Assembly (NCBI GenBank): GCA_016987375.1
Contig: PJRA01000051.1
Span: 359,771-391,455, forward strand
Direction of reading: 5' to 3'
Length of the DNA stretch: 31,685 nucleotides
From: Brachionus koreanus
Taxonomy: Eukaryota > Rotifera > Eurotatoria > Ploima > Brachionidae
The stretch's first letter is position 1; every line of letters starts with the position of its first letter. The notes under the pieces are model-generated. The model worked only from the letters and a program-made list of their open reading frames with translations, was not told where the DNA came from and did not search any database. Of the stretch, positions 14,358-24,927 are shown one piece after another. The translations under genes were made by a program, and so were the position numbers.

Positions 14358-14807
14358 TATCTTTGTCTTAATTAAATTTATTCTAGTTCACAATTATTAT
14401 AATTTATTATATTATGTATAATCATATATAGACTTTTTGCGACTTTTATTTTTTAAAACATTTGAGTACTGATAGAAATAAAAGACAAATTTTTGCACTA
14501 TTCTCTTGGATAATTAATTGCGGAAGGCAAAGTTTGTTTAGACAATTATCTTTATATGAAATAAATGCATAATTTTATTATATAGTTTATTTTGGCTTGG
14601 TGTAAATTAAATTGTAGCATAAATACGAGAGTGCATGTCGGTTTATTTCTATTTTTAAAAATCAAGGTTTTTTTTCTAAAGGCACAAGATCAATTTTTTA
14701 AAGCTTTTTTTATTAAAAAGCACTTTAATCATGGTGAATAAATCAACTTGCAAATTAATTAATTAACTTGGTTTTATGAATTTGGAACATAACATGTACT
14801 TTTTTTT
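14358..14807. other. Upstream region of KDM4
   Basis: AT-rich 5' flank of KDM4 up to the sequence gap. No gene or clear promoter motif seen. Confidence 0.45.
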
Positions 14808-15778
14808 NNNNNNNNNNNNNNNNNNNNNNNNNNNNNNNNNNNNNNNNNNNNNNNNNNNNNNNNNNNNNNNNNNNNNNNNNNNNNNNNNNNNNNNNNNNNN
14901 NNNNNNNNNNNNNNNNNNNNNNNNNNNNNNNNNNNNNNNNNNNNNNNNNNNNNNNNNNNNNNNNNNNNNNNNNNNNNNNNNNNNNNNNNNNNNNNNNNNN
15001 NNNNNNNNNNNNNNNNNNNNNNNNNNNNNNNNNNNNNNNNNNNNNNNNNNNNNNNNNNNNNNNNNNNNNNNNNNNNNNNNNNNNNNNNNNNNNNNNNNNN
15101 NNNNNNNNNNNNNNNNNNNNNNNNNNNNNNNNNNNNNNNNNNNNNNNNNNNNNNNNNNNNNNNNNNNNNNNNNNNNNNNNNNNNNNNNNNNNNNNNNNNN
15201 NNNNNNNNNNNNNNNNNNNNNNNNNNNNNNNNNNNNNNNNNNNNNNNNNNNNNNNNNNNNNNNNNNNNNNNNNNNNNNNNNNNNNNNNNNNNNNNNNNNN
15301 NNNNNNNNNNNNNNNNNNNNNNNNNNNNNNNNNNNNNNNNNNNNNNNNNNNNNNNNNNNNNNNNNNNNNNNNNNNNNNNNNNNNNNNNNNNNNNNNNNNN
15401 NNNNNNNNNNNNNNNNNNNNNNNNNNNNNNNNNNNNNNNNNNNNNNNNNNNNNNNNNNNNNNNNNNNNNNNNNNNNNNNNNNNNNNNNNNNNNNNNNNNN
15501 NNNNNNNNNNNNNNNNNNNNNNNNNNNNNNNNNNNNNNNNNNNNNNNNNNNNNNNNNNNNNNNNNNNNNNNNNNNNNNNNNNNNNNNNNNNNNNNNNNNN
15601 NNNNNNNNNNNNNNNNNNNNNNNNNNNNNNNNNNNNNNNNNNNNNNNNNNNNNNNNNNNNNNNNNNNNNNNNNNNNNNNNNNNNNNNNNNNNNNNNNNNN
15701 NNNNNNNNNNNNNNNNNNNNNNNNNNNNNNNNNNNNNNNNNNNNNNNNNNNNNNNNNNNNNNNNNNNNNNNNNNNNNN
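14808..15778. other. Assembly gap, 971 N
   Basis: Run of N from 14808 to 15778. The real length and content are unknown. The flanks are AT-rich noncoding sequence. The missing first exon of the PLAC8-like gene could lie here or just downstream. Confidence 1.
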
Positions 15779-16451
15779 ATAAAATTTCACTTTTATTATT
15801 TGAATAAATTGGAAACTTTTATTAAAAATAAAATAGTTACCTAACAGTAACAATTCTCAAATGGTATCAAGCTTTTGAGTAACCTAAAAAAATGCTAGAA
15901 AACTTGCTTCAGCTATTTGTATTTTTTTTTCAAAAATAAATCATTCGGTTACATAAAATAAAATTAAAAAAATATTGAATTATAATTTATTTTCTAAAAA
16001 CTAAGACGCACATATGCCGGATGCTTTCACAATAATCGCAATTTTAATTCAAATTTTTAAAAAATTTTTGTTTTATTTTGCTTTGAAATGTTACAAAATT
16101 TTTTGGATCAGATAAACTTAGTAGTAATAAAGTGTGGCCTTAATTTTTAAATTTATTTAAATGAACAAAAAATTAATAAAAACATATAAGTCTTAAGTTT
16201 TCTAATGAATAGAAAATTCTACTCGAAAACAAAAATTGAAAATTAAATCTCTAAAATCATGTGATATTGAAAAAATTAAAATATCAATGATGCATTTGAA
16301 TACCAAATCATTCGAATAAAACCATATTCGGTATAAAAAATGTTGAGCAATTTTCTTTGAACAAACAAAAAAGTTTATTCAACAAAATGATGTAATGGTT
16401 TTCCCATTGAATTTTTAATTTAATTTCGTCTTAAGTATTTATTTTGCAAAG
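15779..16451. other. Intergenic or 5' region of PLAC8-like gene
   Basis: AT-rich sequence ending in a candidate acceptor (TTTTGCAAAG, 16451). No convincing first coding exon: the ATGs near 16360 and 16388 reach stops after a few codons. Confidence 0.4.
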
Positions 16452-16883
16452 CATTGTTGAACAGCCAGGAAATGAGTGGAGGTATTCATTGTTGGATTGC
16501 TGCTATCCAGTAGAAGATTGTATATTTGCCTTTTTCTGCAGCCCTTGCTATGCTGCCTATGCTTCAGATGAATCTGGTGAAGGTCTGTGTGTAAGCATCC
16601 TTCAATTTTTAACCTATCCACTTGGTCTTTTGTATTTAAGACCTGTTACAAGATACAAACACTACATTGAGGTAACCAAATAAAAAATTAATTGATTTAT
16701 CTTGTATGTTTTAATTTCTCTAAAGGGCTCCATATTCACAGACTTTTTGGCAGCGATTTGTGAGCTTTTGAACTTTTAATTAAATTAAAATAATTTTAAA
16801 GTTTTTTATTTTATTTTTTGTATAAAGGTTTACCATGCTGTGTTTCAATGCAAATAAGAAAAGAGTTCGAAGATGGAATTTAA
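16452..16883 (+). CDS. PLAC8-family cysteine-rich protein, 5' end unresolved
   Basis: Exons of about 16452-16671, 16726-16759 and 16828-16883 (TAA) join in frame across 54- and 68-nt introns. The product reads EQPGNEWRYSLLDCCYPVED, a Cys-rich FCSPCYAAYASDESGEG, then GSIFTDFLAAICLPCCVSMQ and IRKEF before the stop. The closing pattern (D-x-x-A-x-x-C-x-P-C-C-x-x-x-Q-x-x-R-E) is the PLAC8/cornifelin/FCR signature. Members are small, membrane-associated or cytosolic, and linked to cadmium resistance, cell-size control or differentiation; no biochemical activity can be assigned. The first exon carries no ATG in frame, so at least one upstream exon is missing. The middle exon is only 34 nt. Confidence 0.8.
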
Positions 16884-17514
16884 ATTTTAATTAAAAATTA
16901 TTTTATTTTTATTAGTTTAATTAAATTTTTTCTCAAATATAAATAAATATAAATTAACAATCAAATATTTTATGTAAAATTCTAGATTTTATTGATCCGT
17001 GCCATTGTCAGGTAATATCTAAAAGTCAGCCATGTAAAATCGATTTGAAAATTAAATTTTTCACTCAATTAGAGTCTTTGATTAAAACTGGCAAAGTAAA
17101 ACGACAAAACTAAAACATTCAACAGAAAAAAAAAATTTCCTTATCAATTATGTTCAAAAAATAATTTTTCACTTTCTTAAAAAACAAATGTTTCTAGTCA
17201 TTTTTATCAAACAATAACAAATTTTTAAAAATATTTCTAAATTATCGATCGAAGCATTAGGTAAATATCGATCAGTGTTTCCATAAGTCTAGTAGCTGTT
17301 TTAGATTTTATATTCAAACAAAATTTCCTTGGAGATTCTCCCTCATTCTTTTTTTTTCTAAATCAGGAAATAGTTATAAACTTGCCTTAAATGCGATTAA
17401 ACAACTTGTTTTCTAATCAAATAAACGTCAATTTAAAAAAAAATTCCCACTTTATGTCTGATTTGAATTCTATTTAATTTAATAAAAAAAAAACCCACTA
17501 GATTTATTGTCAAG
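16884..17514. other. Intergenic upstream of PMCA
   Basis: AT-rich 5' flank of the PMCA gene. Two ATCGAT motifs occur about 25 bp apart (near 17244 and 17268), resembling DREF-type cores, but I have no evidence of function. No gene seen. Confidence 0.4.
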
Positions 17515-20500
17515 ATGGCTGAAATTGATGTTAAAGTGTCCGATCTAAAAGAAATAATGGAGCTGAAAAATGCTGAAGCAAGAGACAGAATAAATCAAAT
17601 ATATGGCAGTATAGACTTGTTGGCCAAACATTTGAAGACAAATTTGTTGACCGGTTTGACCGGTGAAAAAAGTGATTTGGAAAAAAGGGTTCGTTTATAT
17701 GGAAAAAATGAAATACCACCAAAGCCACCCAAGTCAATATTCCGCTTGGCATTCGAACAGTTAAAAGAGCCACTTTTAATTTTGCTAATTGTGTGTGGAA
17801 TAATATCAATAGGACTTTCATTTTATCACCCTAAAGATGAAAACATTGATGAAGAAGTGAGAGTTAAATCGCAAGATATCGGTAATTTGGAATGGGTTGA
17901 AGGAGTTGCCATTGCAGTCTCAGTAATTGTGGTAGTTGGAGTCTCTTCTTTCAATGACTGGAGGAAAGAGCGCAAATTTCGCGGTCTGCAAGACCGAATA
18001 GCACAAGAAAATAAATCATCAGTAATTAGAAATGGTCAAGTTGTTCAAATAAATGTCAAAGAATTGGTAGTTGGTGATATTTGTTGTGTTAAATACGGTG
18101 ATTTAATACCAGCAGACGGTATTGTAACACAGGCCAGTGATCTTAAAATAGACGAAGCTTCCTTAACCGGTGAAACTGATCTTATTAAAAAAAATGATTA
18201 TGAAAATGTGACTATATTTTCTGGAACTCATGTTATGGAAGGCACTGGACAGTTTTTGGTTACTGCTGTCGGTCTTAACTCTCAGACTGGCATTATAATG
18301 ACTCTTTTGGGAGCTACCAGTGGTAAGCCTAGCACTGACGACGATAACAAAGAACCAAAAAGCAAAAATAAAAGTAAGCCTTTAAAAAACTGTTTTTTTT
18401 TTTTATTAACCAAACAGCAACCTTTTTTTTGGTTGTTGTTTTAATTATTTTTCATACAGCTTTTTATGAAATTAAAGAGAAAGCAAAACATATTAGAAAT
18501 TATCGAGTAAATTCTTCTTTTATTAAGTCATTTAAAATATTAGAATAAAGAATTTTTATTAGAATAAAGTTTTTAGTAGTAGTATTAGTAGTAGTATAAT
18601 GAACTGTGATATTTAAGTGTATTAATTAAAGATGATGCTCTCTGTTTTCTACTGAACTTCATCTTGTTTTTGAATTTATTCACAGATTGTGACAATTTTA
18701 CTTCTCAGTAGTGTTGGGAATTTTTCAATATGAGTCGACTTGAAAATTTTATTTCAGGGGAATTTGTTCATGTTGTAATTTAAGGAAAACCAACAGATCC
18801 AGGCTGAAAAGACAATTTTTCAAACATCTTACGTCTAACATTTGACAAAACTTCATTATCACTATCACTAAATTCTGCAGTAGAAATGTTACCATCAGTT
18901 TTACTTAAATGAGAATGATCAAATTTTGAATTTTTTGATTAGCTTCATTAAAAAAAAAACCTAAATTTTGATTCTTTATTCTTGGTTGTTCCAGCTGTAG
19001 AATATTTAAACTATGGAATTTTTTTTCTCATGGTTTAGACCATCGACCATTTTTGTCACACAACGCTGCATCTTCTTAAAGCATAACTTGTTTATTCAAA
19101 CTTTATAATTGTTTAAAAATGTGATATTTTTCTGCTTAAAAAAATTATATTGATAAAAAAAAACACATTAAAATCATTGCACATTTTACAAGTACATTAG
19201 CGAAGAACTTTCCCAACTTTTACTGCTTCTAGAAATTACTTTTTTGATTAATAAATTTTGTTTTACATCAAATTGATTATGCTTCTAATCACCATTAAAA
19301 AACAGATCCAAATAAATGATATCTAAAAATTTATTAACAAAACTGTTTGTATAAGAAACTAACTATTTCAGGGCTATTCATTTTTGGTTTACAGCCAAGT
19401 CCATACAGTAACTAAAAGCTTTTCTCTACTTGCTTCTAAAATCTGACACAAAATCACTGTTTCTTTATGGTAGACCCAAATGAAATATAACAATATTGTT
19501 TAATGTAAAACAGAGAATATCTCTAAGAGCTTATAAAATGAGAAATAGAAATTTTAGTTAAAAGTTTCAAACTAAACATTTGGATCAGATCTTTAATGAC
19601 TTATTAAAATAATTTTTTCAAGTAGCACCGAAAAAAGAGTCAAATGGAATCGATGAGAAAAAAGAGAAAAAACAAAAATCAGTCTTGCAATCTAAATTGA
19701 CTAAGCTGGTCATTCAAATAACATACATTGGCATAACAGCAGCAGTTTTAACATTTTTAATTCTCTTAATTAGAATGCTAATAGTTGAGCTAGAAATAAA
19801 AAAGAACAAATGGAACGAGTCGTTTGTTAGATATATATTGTCTTATTTGATACAAGGAATTACTGTAATGGTAGTTGCAGTGCCCGAGGGTTTGCCTTTG
19901 GCTGTCACACTAGCTCTTGCTTTTGCAGTACAAAAAATGACCAAGGACAACAATCTGGTGAGACACTTGGATGCATGTGAGACAATGGGTAATGCGACCA
20001 CAATTTGCTCGGATAAGACAGGAACTTTGACTACAAATAGAATGACAGTGGTGCAGTGCTGGGTTGGCGGTATACATCACAAAAGAGTGCCTGAAAAATC
20101 ACAAGTAAATGAAACAATATGTCAATTGATCTACGAATCGGCGTCAATTAATAGCAATTATACTTCAATGATAGAAGTATTTATTTTTTTGTTTTATTCA
20201 ACAACTAAAAAAAAAAAAAATTTATTAAATTTTTAAAATTCAGCCGGCCAAACAAGACGGTGAAATGCCTAAACAAATTGGTAACAAAACTGAATGTGCA
20301 TTGCTTGGTTTTGTGAATAAACTGGGCGGAAATTATGAACAAACAAGAGCTCTATTTCCGAATGATCAATTTGTAAAGGTGTTTACATTTAATTCAGCGC
20401 GTAAAATGATGAGTACAATTGTAAACAACAAAGAAATAAATAATTCGTATAGAATGTATTCAAAAGGAGCCTCAGAAATGGTTTTGGCCAAATGTGGCTG

Positions 20501-22494
20501 GTATCTTAATTCAGATGGCAAGCCTATTCGGCTAAGTGCAGAAAAAATAGATGACATAGTCCGCTCGGTAGTTGAACCAATGGCTATGAACGGCCTCAGG
20601 ACTATATGTGTGGCTAGTCGAGATTTTATACCCAAAGAAAGTCAAACATCTACCAGTCAGCCAAATGCTAAATATTTTGACCAGGAACTAGACTGGGACG
20701 ATGAACAAGACATAATTACAGACTTGACTTGTTTATGCTTGGTCGGTATTGAGGACCCGGTTAGACCGGAGGTTCCCGATGCCATACGCAAATGTCAAAC
20801 CAGTGGAGTCACAGTTCGCATGGTAACTGGTGATAATATAAGCACAGCTACTTCTATTGCAATGAAATGTGGAATTGTCCGACCTGGCGACGACTTTCTT
20901 ATTTTAGAAAGTCAAGAATTCAATAAAAAAATTCGTGATCAAAGTGGTCAAGTTAAACAGGATTTGTTGGACAAAATTTGGCCTCAGCTTAGAGTTTTGG
21001 CCAGATCGTCTCCAACTGACAAGTATATACTAGTCAATGGTATTGTAGAAAGCAAAATTTCAGTAAGCTTTTATAGTATATTTTCCAAAATAAAATAAAA
21101 ATAGCTTCAAAGATTTAAAAAAAAAAAAAAATTTTACTTTTTATTTTAATTCATACAAGAAAATAATCTGCTCTTAGTGAATTTGAAATTTATGATTATT
21201 TATTAAGAAAAATAGAGAAGTAGTGGCTGTAACCGGTGATGGTACAAATGACGGACCAGCATTGAAACGAGCCGATGTGGGCTTTGCAATGGGTATTCAA
21301 GGAACTGATGTGGCAAAGGAGGCGTCTGATATTATTTTAACAGATGATAATTTTAGTTCAATAGTCAAAGCTTTGATGTGGGGTCGCAATGTTTACGACG
21401 CAATAGCCAAATTTTTGCAATTTCAACTAACTGTAAATTTTGTAGCCGGAGTTTTTAGTGTTACATGTGCAGCCGCAATTCAATCAGTTCCTCTTAAAGC
21501 TGTTCAGATGCTATGGGTAAATTTGGTAATGGACAGTCTGGCTTCGTTGGCCCTGGCCACCGAGCCTCCCACTGAAGACTTGCTCAAGCGAAAACCATAT
21601 GGCCGAACAAAGCACATTGTTTCTCTGACCATGATGAAAAACATAGTCGGACAGTCCATATATCAATTGGCTGTTTTGTATGGTCTTTCATTTGGCAGTA
21701 ATTAATTCTGTATTTAGTAAAAAAAAATTTAGAAAATTTTATTTTTGTTTAGTTGAAAGCTGGATGAGTGTAGATGACATAGTCAAGTATAATGATATAG
21801 GAAAATTGCGCGATTCAAGTCTTCATTTTACAATTATTTTCAATGTCTTTGTCATCATGACTCTTTTCAATGAGATAAATGCTCGCAAATTGCATAATGA
21901 AAGAAATGTTTTTGCCGGCATTCAAAACAACTATATTTTCATTGTCATTTGGGTTATATGCTTAGGCGGACAAATTTTAATAGTCAACTTTGGTGGTATT
22001 ATATTCAGTGTCAAGCCACTTGAATGGGATCATTGGATGTGGAGTCTATTTTTGGGCACAGGAACTCTCTTATGGCAACAAGTGACAAAATTGAACAAAA
22101 AACTGGATCCTTATTCAATTTGATTCAAAATTTTAAGGTTATTTTCACAGTGCCGGACTCGTTCGTCGAAAAAATTGTTCAAAAACTCTGCTTCTGTTGC
22201 TACAGAACAAAAGATACTAAAGAGGATGAAATAGAGCTTGTACAAGAAGAAAAAATTGTCGAAACTGCTATCAATGAGCCAGTCTTTGAGTCTGTTCCAG
22301 ATAAAGAAAATGAACAAATTTCAGAACGAACCAGAACTTTATGGATGATAGCAAATAAAAGAATACAAACTCAGGTTTTTTTTTAATTTTAAGTGAAAAA
22401 ATTGTGTTTAACCTTTTTATTTTAGCTTCAATTTATTAAAGCCATTTTAACAGTAGATGATGAAAACAGAAATACGCCAAATGAAGTTATTTAA
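17515..22494 (+). CDS. PMCA: Plasma-membrane Ca2+-transporting ATPase (PMCA, P2B)
   Basis: Seven exons: 17515-18373, 19623-20176, 20244-21062, 21208-21697, 21753-22081, 22138-22374 and 22426-22494, giving 1118 residues. It is a P-type ATPase that exports Ca2+ using ATP. Seen in order: the actuator loop ending in SLTGETD (the usual form is TGES), the M4 motif [12 protein letters not shown], the phosphorylation site [14 protein letters not shown] with D417, the KGAS nucleotide-binding segment, MVTGDN, the hinge [20 protein letters not shown] (from T753), and the M5-M10 region with NEINARK. The C-terminal tail has [20 protein letters not shown], matching the calmodulin-binding helix with anchor W1086. 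Intron 6 interrupts this helix right after RIQTQ, the classic alternative-splice site C of PMCAs. The 56-nt intron at 22082-22137 is needed to join LLWQQ to VIFTVPDS. The tail after the calmodulin site is short, about 15 residues. Confidence 0.95.
18460..18506 (+). other. Possible cassette exon in PMCA intron 1 that would introduce a stop
   Basis: A TTTTTCATACAG acceptor and a CGA|GTAAAT donor bound 47 nt that are open in the incoming phase ([16 protein letters not shown]). Inclusion would shift the frame so that the next exon begins with TAG. This resembles a poison exon, in the loop region where vertebrate PMCAs splice at site A. It could equally be chance. Confidence 0.2.
18569..18597. repeat. 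Imperfect (AGT)n microsatellite in PMCA intron 1
   Basis: AGTAGTAGTATTAGTAGTAG-type run inside the 1249-nt intron. Confidence 0.8.
18780..18938 (-). pseudogene. Coding-like relic on the minus strand in PMCA intron 1
   Basis: A 52-codon stretch without stops, antisense to PMCA, reads as an acidic, Ser-rich protein fragment ([20 protein letters not shown]...) and ends at a stop at 18780. Composition is more balanced than the flanks. No ATG is placed to start it and no domain is recognised. It may be the remnant of a transposable element or retrocopy that enlarged this intron. Confidence 0.25.
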
Positions 22495-23603
22495 AAATTT
22501 CAAAGAAACATTATTTAAAAAAAAATTGCCTTTTTTAAAAATGCCCAAAAAAAAAATTTTTTTTAATTTAAAATCAAACTAGTCACATGTTAATAAAAAT
22601 TTTTAAAAAACATTTTGATCAAAAATGACCATTTTAATAATCTAATTCAACAAATGGACCTAACAACAAAGAAGAATTCGGATGTTGCATTTTAAATTGA
22701 TTTTCAAGATCCAGATTAAAAGTCAAATGGAAATAATTAGTTAACATTGGACATTATGTTAACATCTATTTCATTTTTTAGTATGTTTGAAGCCACCAGA
22801 TCCTTACAGATCCGGAAAATTACGAAGAATACAGATTATTTTTAAATTTTCTCAATTTTATTTTTAGATACCAAAAATTCTCACTTTTCGATACTTCATC
22901 TCTTCAAAAATTTTTAATTTTTTTACTATTTTGTTTACTTAGTAATTTTTTTCTTTTTGAAAATTAGCATAAATCAAATTTTGTTATTCATAGAATGAAT
23001 GTAATCTTGTCCAAAAATGAATAGAATTTTTTTGAAATCTTTCCTCTGATTAATTATGATCATATAGTTGATCAAAAATAAATTTAATTAATTTTTAAAT
23101 TTAATATTTAATAAAACGTTTTTTTAAGCAATTTTATTTTCATTACAAACAATAAAGTTTTCATGAACAAAATATTGCTAGATTTTTTTAATTTTTAATT
23201 TTTGTTCTTTAACGAATCATTTAATTTGGGTTGACTGTTAGTATTGACGGATGTTAGTATTGCTCTTAATCCACGTCTGATCCTATACATTTATCTAACA
23301 ACTCTATTTACAATTAAATATTTACAAGCCTTATTCAATTTATATACACATGTATTTACAAGCTTACTTTTCCATGTCACTTCAATGTTTCATTACTAAT
23401 ATAATGCTGTAATTCTCTAAATAACTTCAACACCTAGTCTAGCCAACTAAATTGTCTTTAGTTTCACAGTTCAATACTATGATCTCATGTGTTTAGCAAG
23501 TCATTAATATTTAACACTGTGTAAAGTATTTTTTTATTATTTATTATTGTTTTTTATTTACAAAACCATGAAGTCAAAAATTTATTAATTACTTTTTTGA
23601 TTA
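22495..23603. other. Intergenic downstream of PMCA
   Basis: AT-rich. It holds a 28-bp segment at 22792-22819 that resembles the start of the last exon of the tentative 62-residue gene (23639-23665). No other gene seen. Confidence 0.45.
22792..22819 (-). repeat. Diverged copy of the 23639-23665 exon segment
   Basis: About 23 of 28 bases match the segment at 23639-23665, both in the same orientation. On the minus strand both read SVR[N/I]WWL in the same relative frame. In this copy the position of the acceptor AG is GG. It may be an inactive duplicate exon or a chance match. Confidence 0.3.
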
Positions 23604-23896
23604 TTATATTTTCTTTAATATATGTGTTATAACCACGAGCCACCAGTTTCTAACAGATCTGAAAAAGACATAAAATAAAGGTTCATAATAATAATAAAAA
23701 AAAGTTAGAGTGAACAGCTCAACTTTAAGCTTTGCTTAAAAATTTAGATATCTTTTATTTACACATTGCTGAGTTTCCTTAAGGCAGAGATACAGACCCA
23801 ATCTTCTTTACTGTTGTGGGTCAATTTGCGCACCGCTCCGTTGGGTTCCACACATACTTTCAAAGGTACGTGTCTCATCAGACATTGTGTTTTCAT
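23604..23896 (-). CDS. Tentative two-exon gene for a 62-residue protein
   Basis: Exon 23896-23763 starts with ATG (MKTQCLMRHVPLKVCVEPNG, then AVRKLTHNSKEDWVCISALR) and ends at a GT|GTAAAT donor. Exon 23658-23604 follows a TCTTTTTCAG acceptor and adds SVRNWWLVVITHILKKI before a stop. The intron is 104 nt. The first exon is clearly richer in G and C than its surroundings (codons such as GCG, CGC and ACC), which supports coding. Without splicing the frame stops after 45 residues, next to an AATAAA. No family recognised; it could be a relic or part of a larger gene. There is no signal peptide, and the last 17 residues are hydrophobic and aromatic. Confidence 0.4.
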
Positions 23897-23950
23897 CTTT
23901 TTTTCTTCATTTTCACTTTTTCAATGGTTAGCCAGTCATTTATCAATGTA

Positions 23951-23996
23951 AGTGACAGTACAATCACGATAGTGACAGTACAATCACGATAGTGAC
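23951..23996. repeat. Tandem repeat, 20-bp unit, about 2.3 copies
   Basis: The unit AGTGACAGTACAATCACGAT occurs twice exactly (23951-23970 and 23971-23990), followed by a partial AGTGAC. It sits just upstream of the tentative 62-residue gene. Confidence 0.9.
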
Positions 23997-24127
23997 TGCA
24001 CAATTGTATTGGTATAAACACGTGTTCATTTAGCATTTTTTTTTATCTTAAGCTAAACCGTTGCCACCAATAATAAAAACAAAAACAATGGTCTTGTGGT
24101 GATTCCCAGATTTAGGGTTAGTATCCC

Positions 24128-24141
24128 TATTTATGACGTCA
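24128..24141 (-). promoter_or_regulatory. CRE palindrome next to a TATA-like sequence
   Basis: TGACGTCA (24134-24141) is a full CREB/ATF palindrome. On the minus strand it runs into TAAATAGGG, which is TATA-like. It lies about 235 bp upstream of the 62-residue gene ATG. On the plus strand a TATAAAA also follows, so direction is undecided. Confidence 0.4.
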
Positions 24142-24624
24142 TTATAAAATTTAATTTAATTTTGACAGCTATTTATACTAAACTGTAGAGGGGAAAAAAT
24201 TTAAATATTGATTGCATATCGATTTGAAATAAAATTTAAATTTGTCCATGCTTTTAGAATAAGTTGTAATTTCCTCTAAATTAACGCTCTTTTTTATCGA
24301 TCTATATCCTTAACAAATGCACCGGTATAATTTTTAAAAAATAAATTTAAATCTCTTTAATACTAAATAAAAATAATCAAAATTTAATTAAATTTTATTT
24401 TTTATTTATTCATTATTGAAATTATTTTAAATGTTACAGGTCTATTTTATACTGCCTGAATTCTTTTTCTCATATTTTCACTTGTATTTGAATTGACTAG
24501 ATTTGATGGTTTAGTAGGAACTAGAAATTTTTACAAAAATAATTAGAAAAATAATTTTTTTAATTTAACAAATAAAAAAAAAAAACCCATCAAAAAAAAT
24601 TAGACAAAATTAAGATAAATGGCA

Positions 24625-24927
24625 TTAGCCGATAAAGTAGTGATTTTTGTTGACATCTTTGGGCACAAGCAAAATAGAGCCATCGTTCTGGACGAGCGCA
24701 TCGAAATATGTCTTGATATGGAAAGCTCTCTTTGATTGTTTGTACAACTGGGTCAGAAACGACCTTTTTCTTGGAATTCTCTCTTGATACTTGACTGATC
24801 GAAGCAAATCTTGAAATTTGGAACGCAACTCTTCGTCTATCTCTTCACTTGTCTCACTGGCCAAAGCTGTATTGTCAACAAACACCAGCATGCACACCAA
24901 TAGACAAAAATAAATTTTTATAAGCAT
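24625..24927 (-). CDS. Secreted peptide precursor, candidate neuropeptide/prohormone
   Basis: Single-exon frame of 100 residues with a clear signal peptide (MLIKIYFCLLVCMLVFVDNT, predicted cleavage near ALA23). An acidic spacer follows (24-40), then RKR at 53-55 and KR at 66-67, which are typical proprotein convertase sites. Cleavage would give SFLTQLYKQS (56-65) and a 33-residue C-terminal peptide starting AFHIKTYFDA and ending NHYFIG, whose final Gly could be converted to a C-terminal amide. The mature part has no cysteine, so it is not insulin- or toxin-like. I do not recognise the family. The ATG context (ACAAAAATG) is good. A minus-strand TATAAATA lies about 240 bp upstream. Confidence 0.65.
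   Translation of the reverse strand: MLIKIYFCLLVCMLVFVDNTALASETSEEIDEELRSKFQDLLRSVKYQERIPRKRSFLTQLYKQSKRAFHIKTYFDALVQNDGSILLVPKDVNKNHYFIG

Larger units (their letters stand above)
23897..24624. other. Intergenic between the 62-residue gene and the peptide precursor
   Basis: Contains the 20-bp tandem repeat at 23951-23990 and a CRE-like TGACGTCA at 24134-24141. No gene seen. Confidence 0.45.

Noticed and set aside
14774..15853. Very long open frames across 14774-15853 on both strands
   Set aside because: They are artefacts of the N gap, which contains no stop codons.
23766..23951. Plus-strand 61-codon frame over the small gene at 23.8 kb
   Set aside because: The opposite strand has the better protein-like reading and codon use; the plus-strand frame becomes Phe/Ser-rich low complexity.
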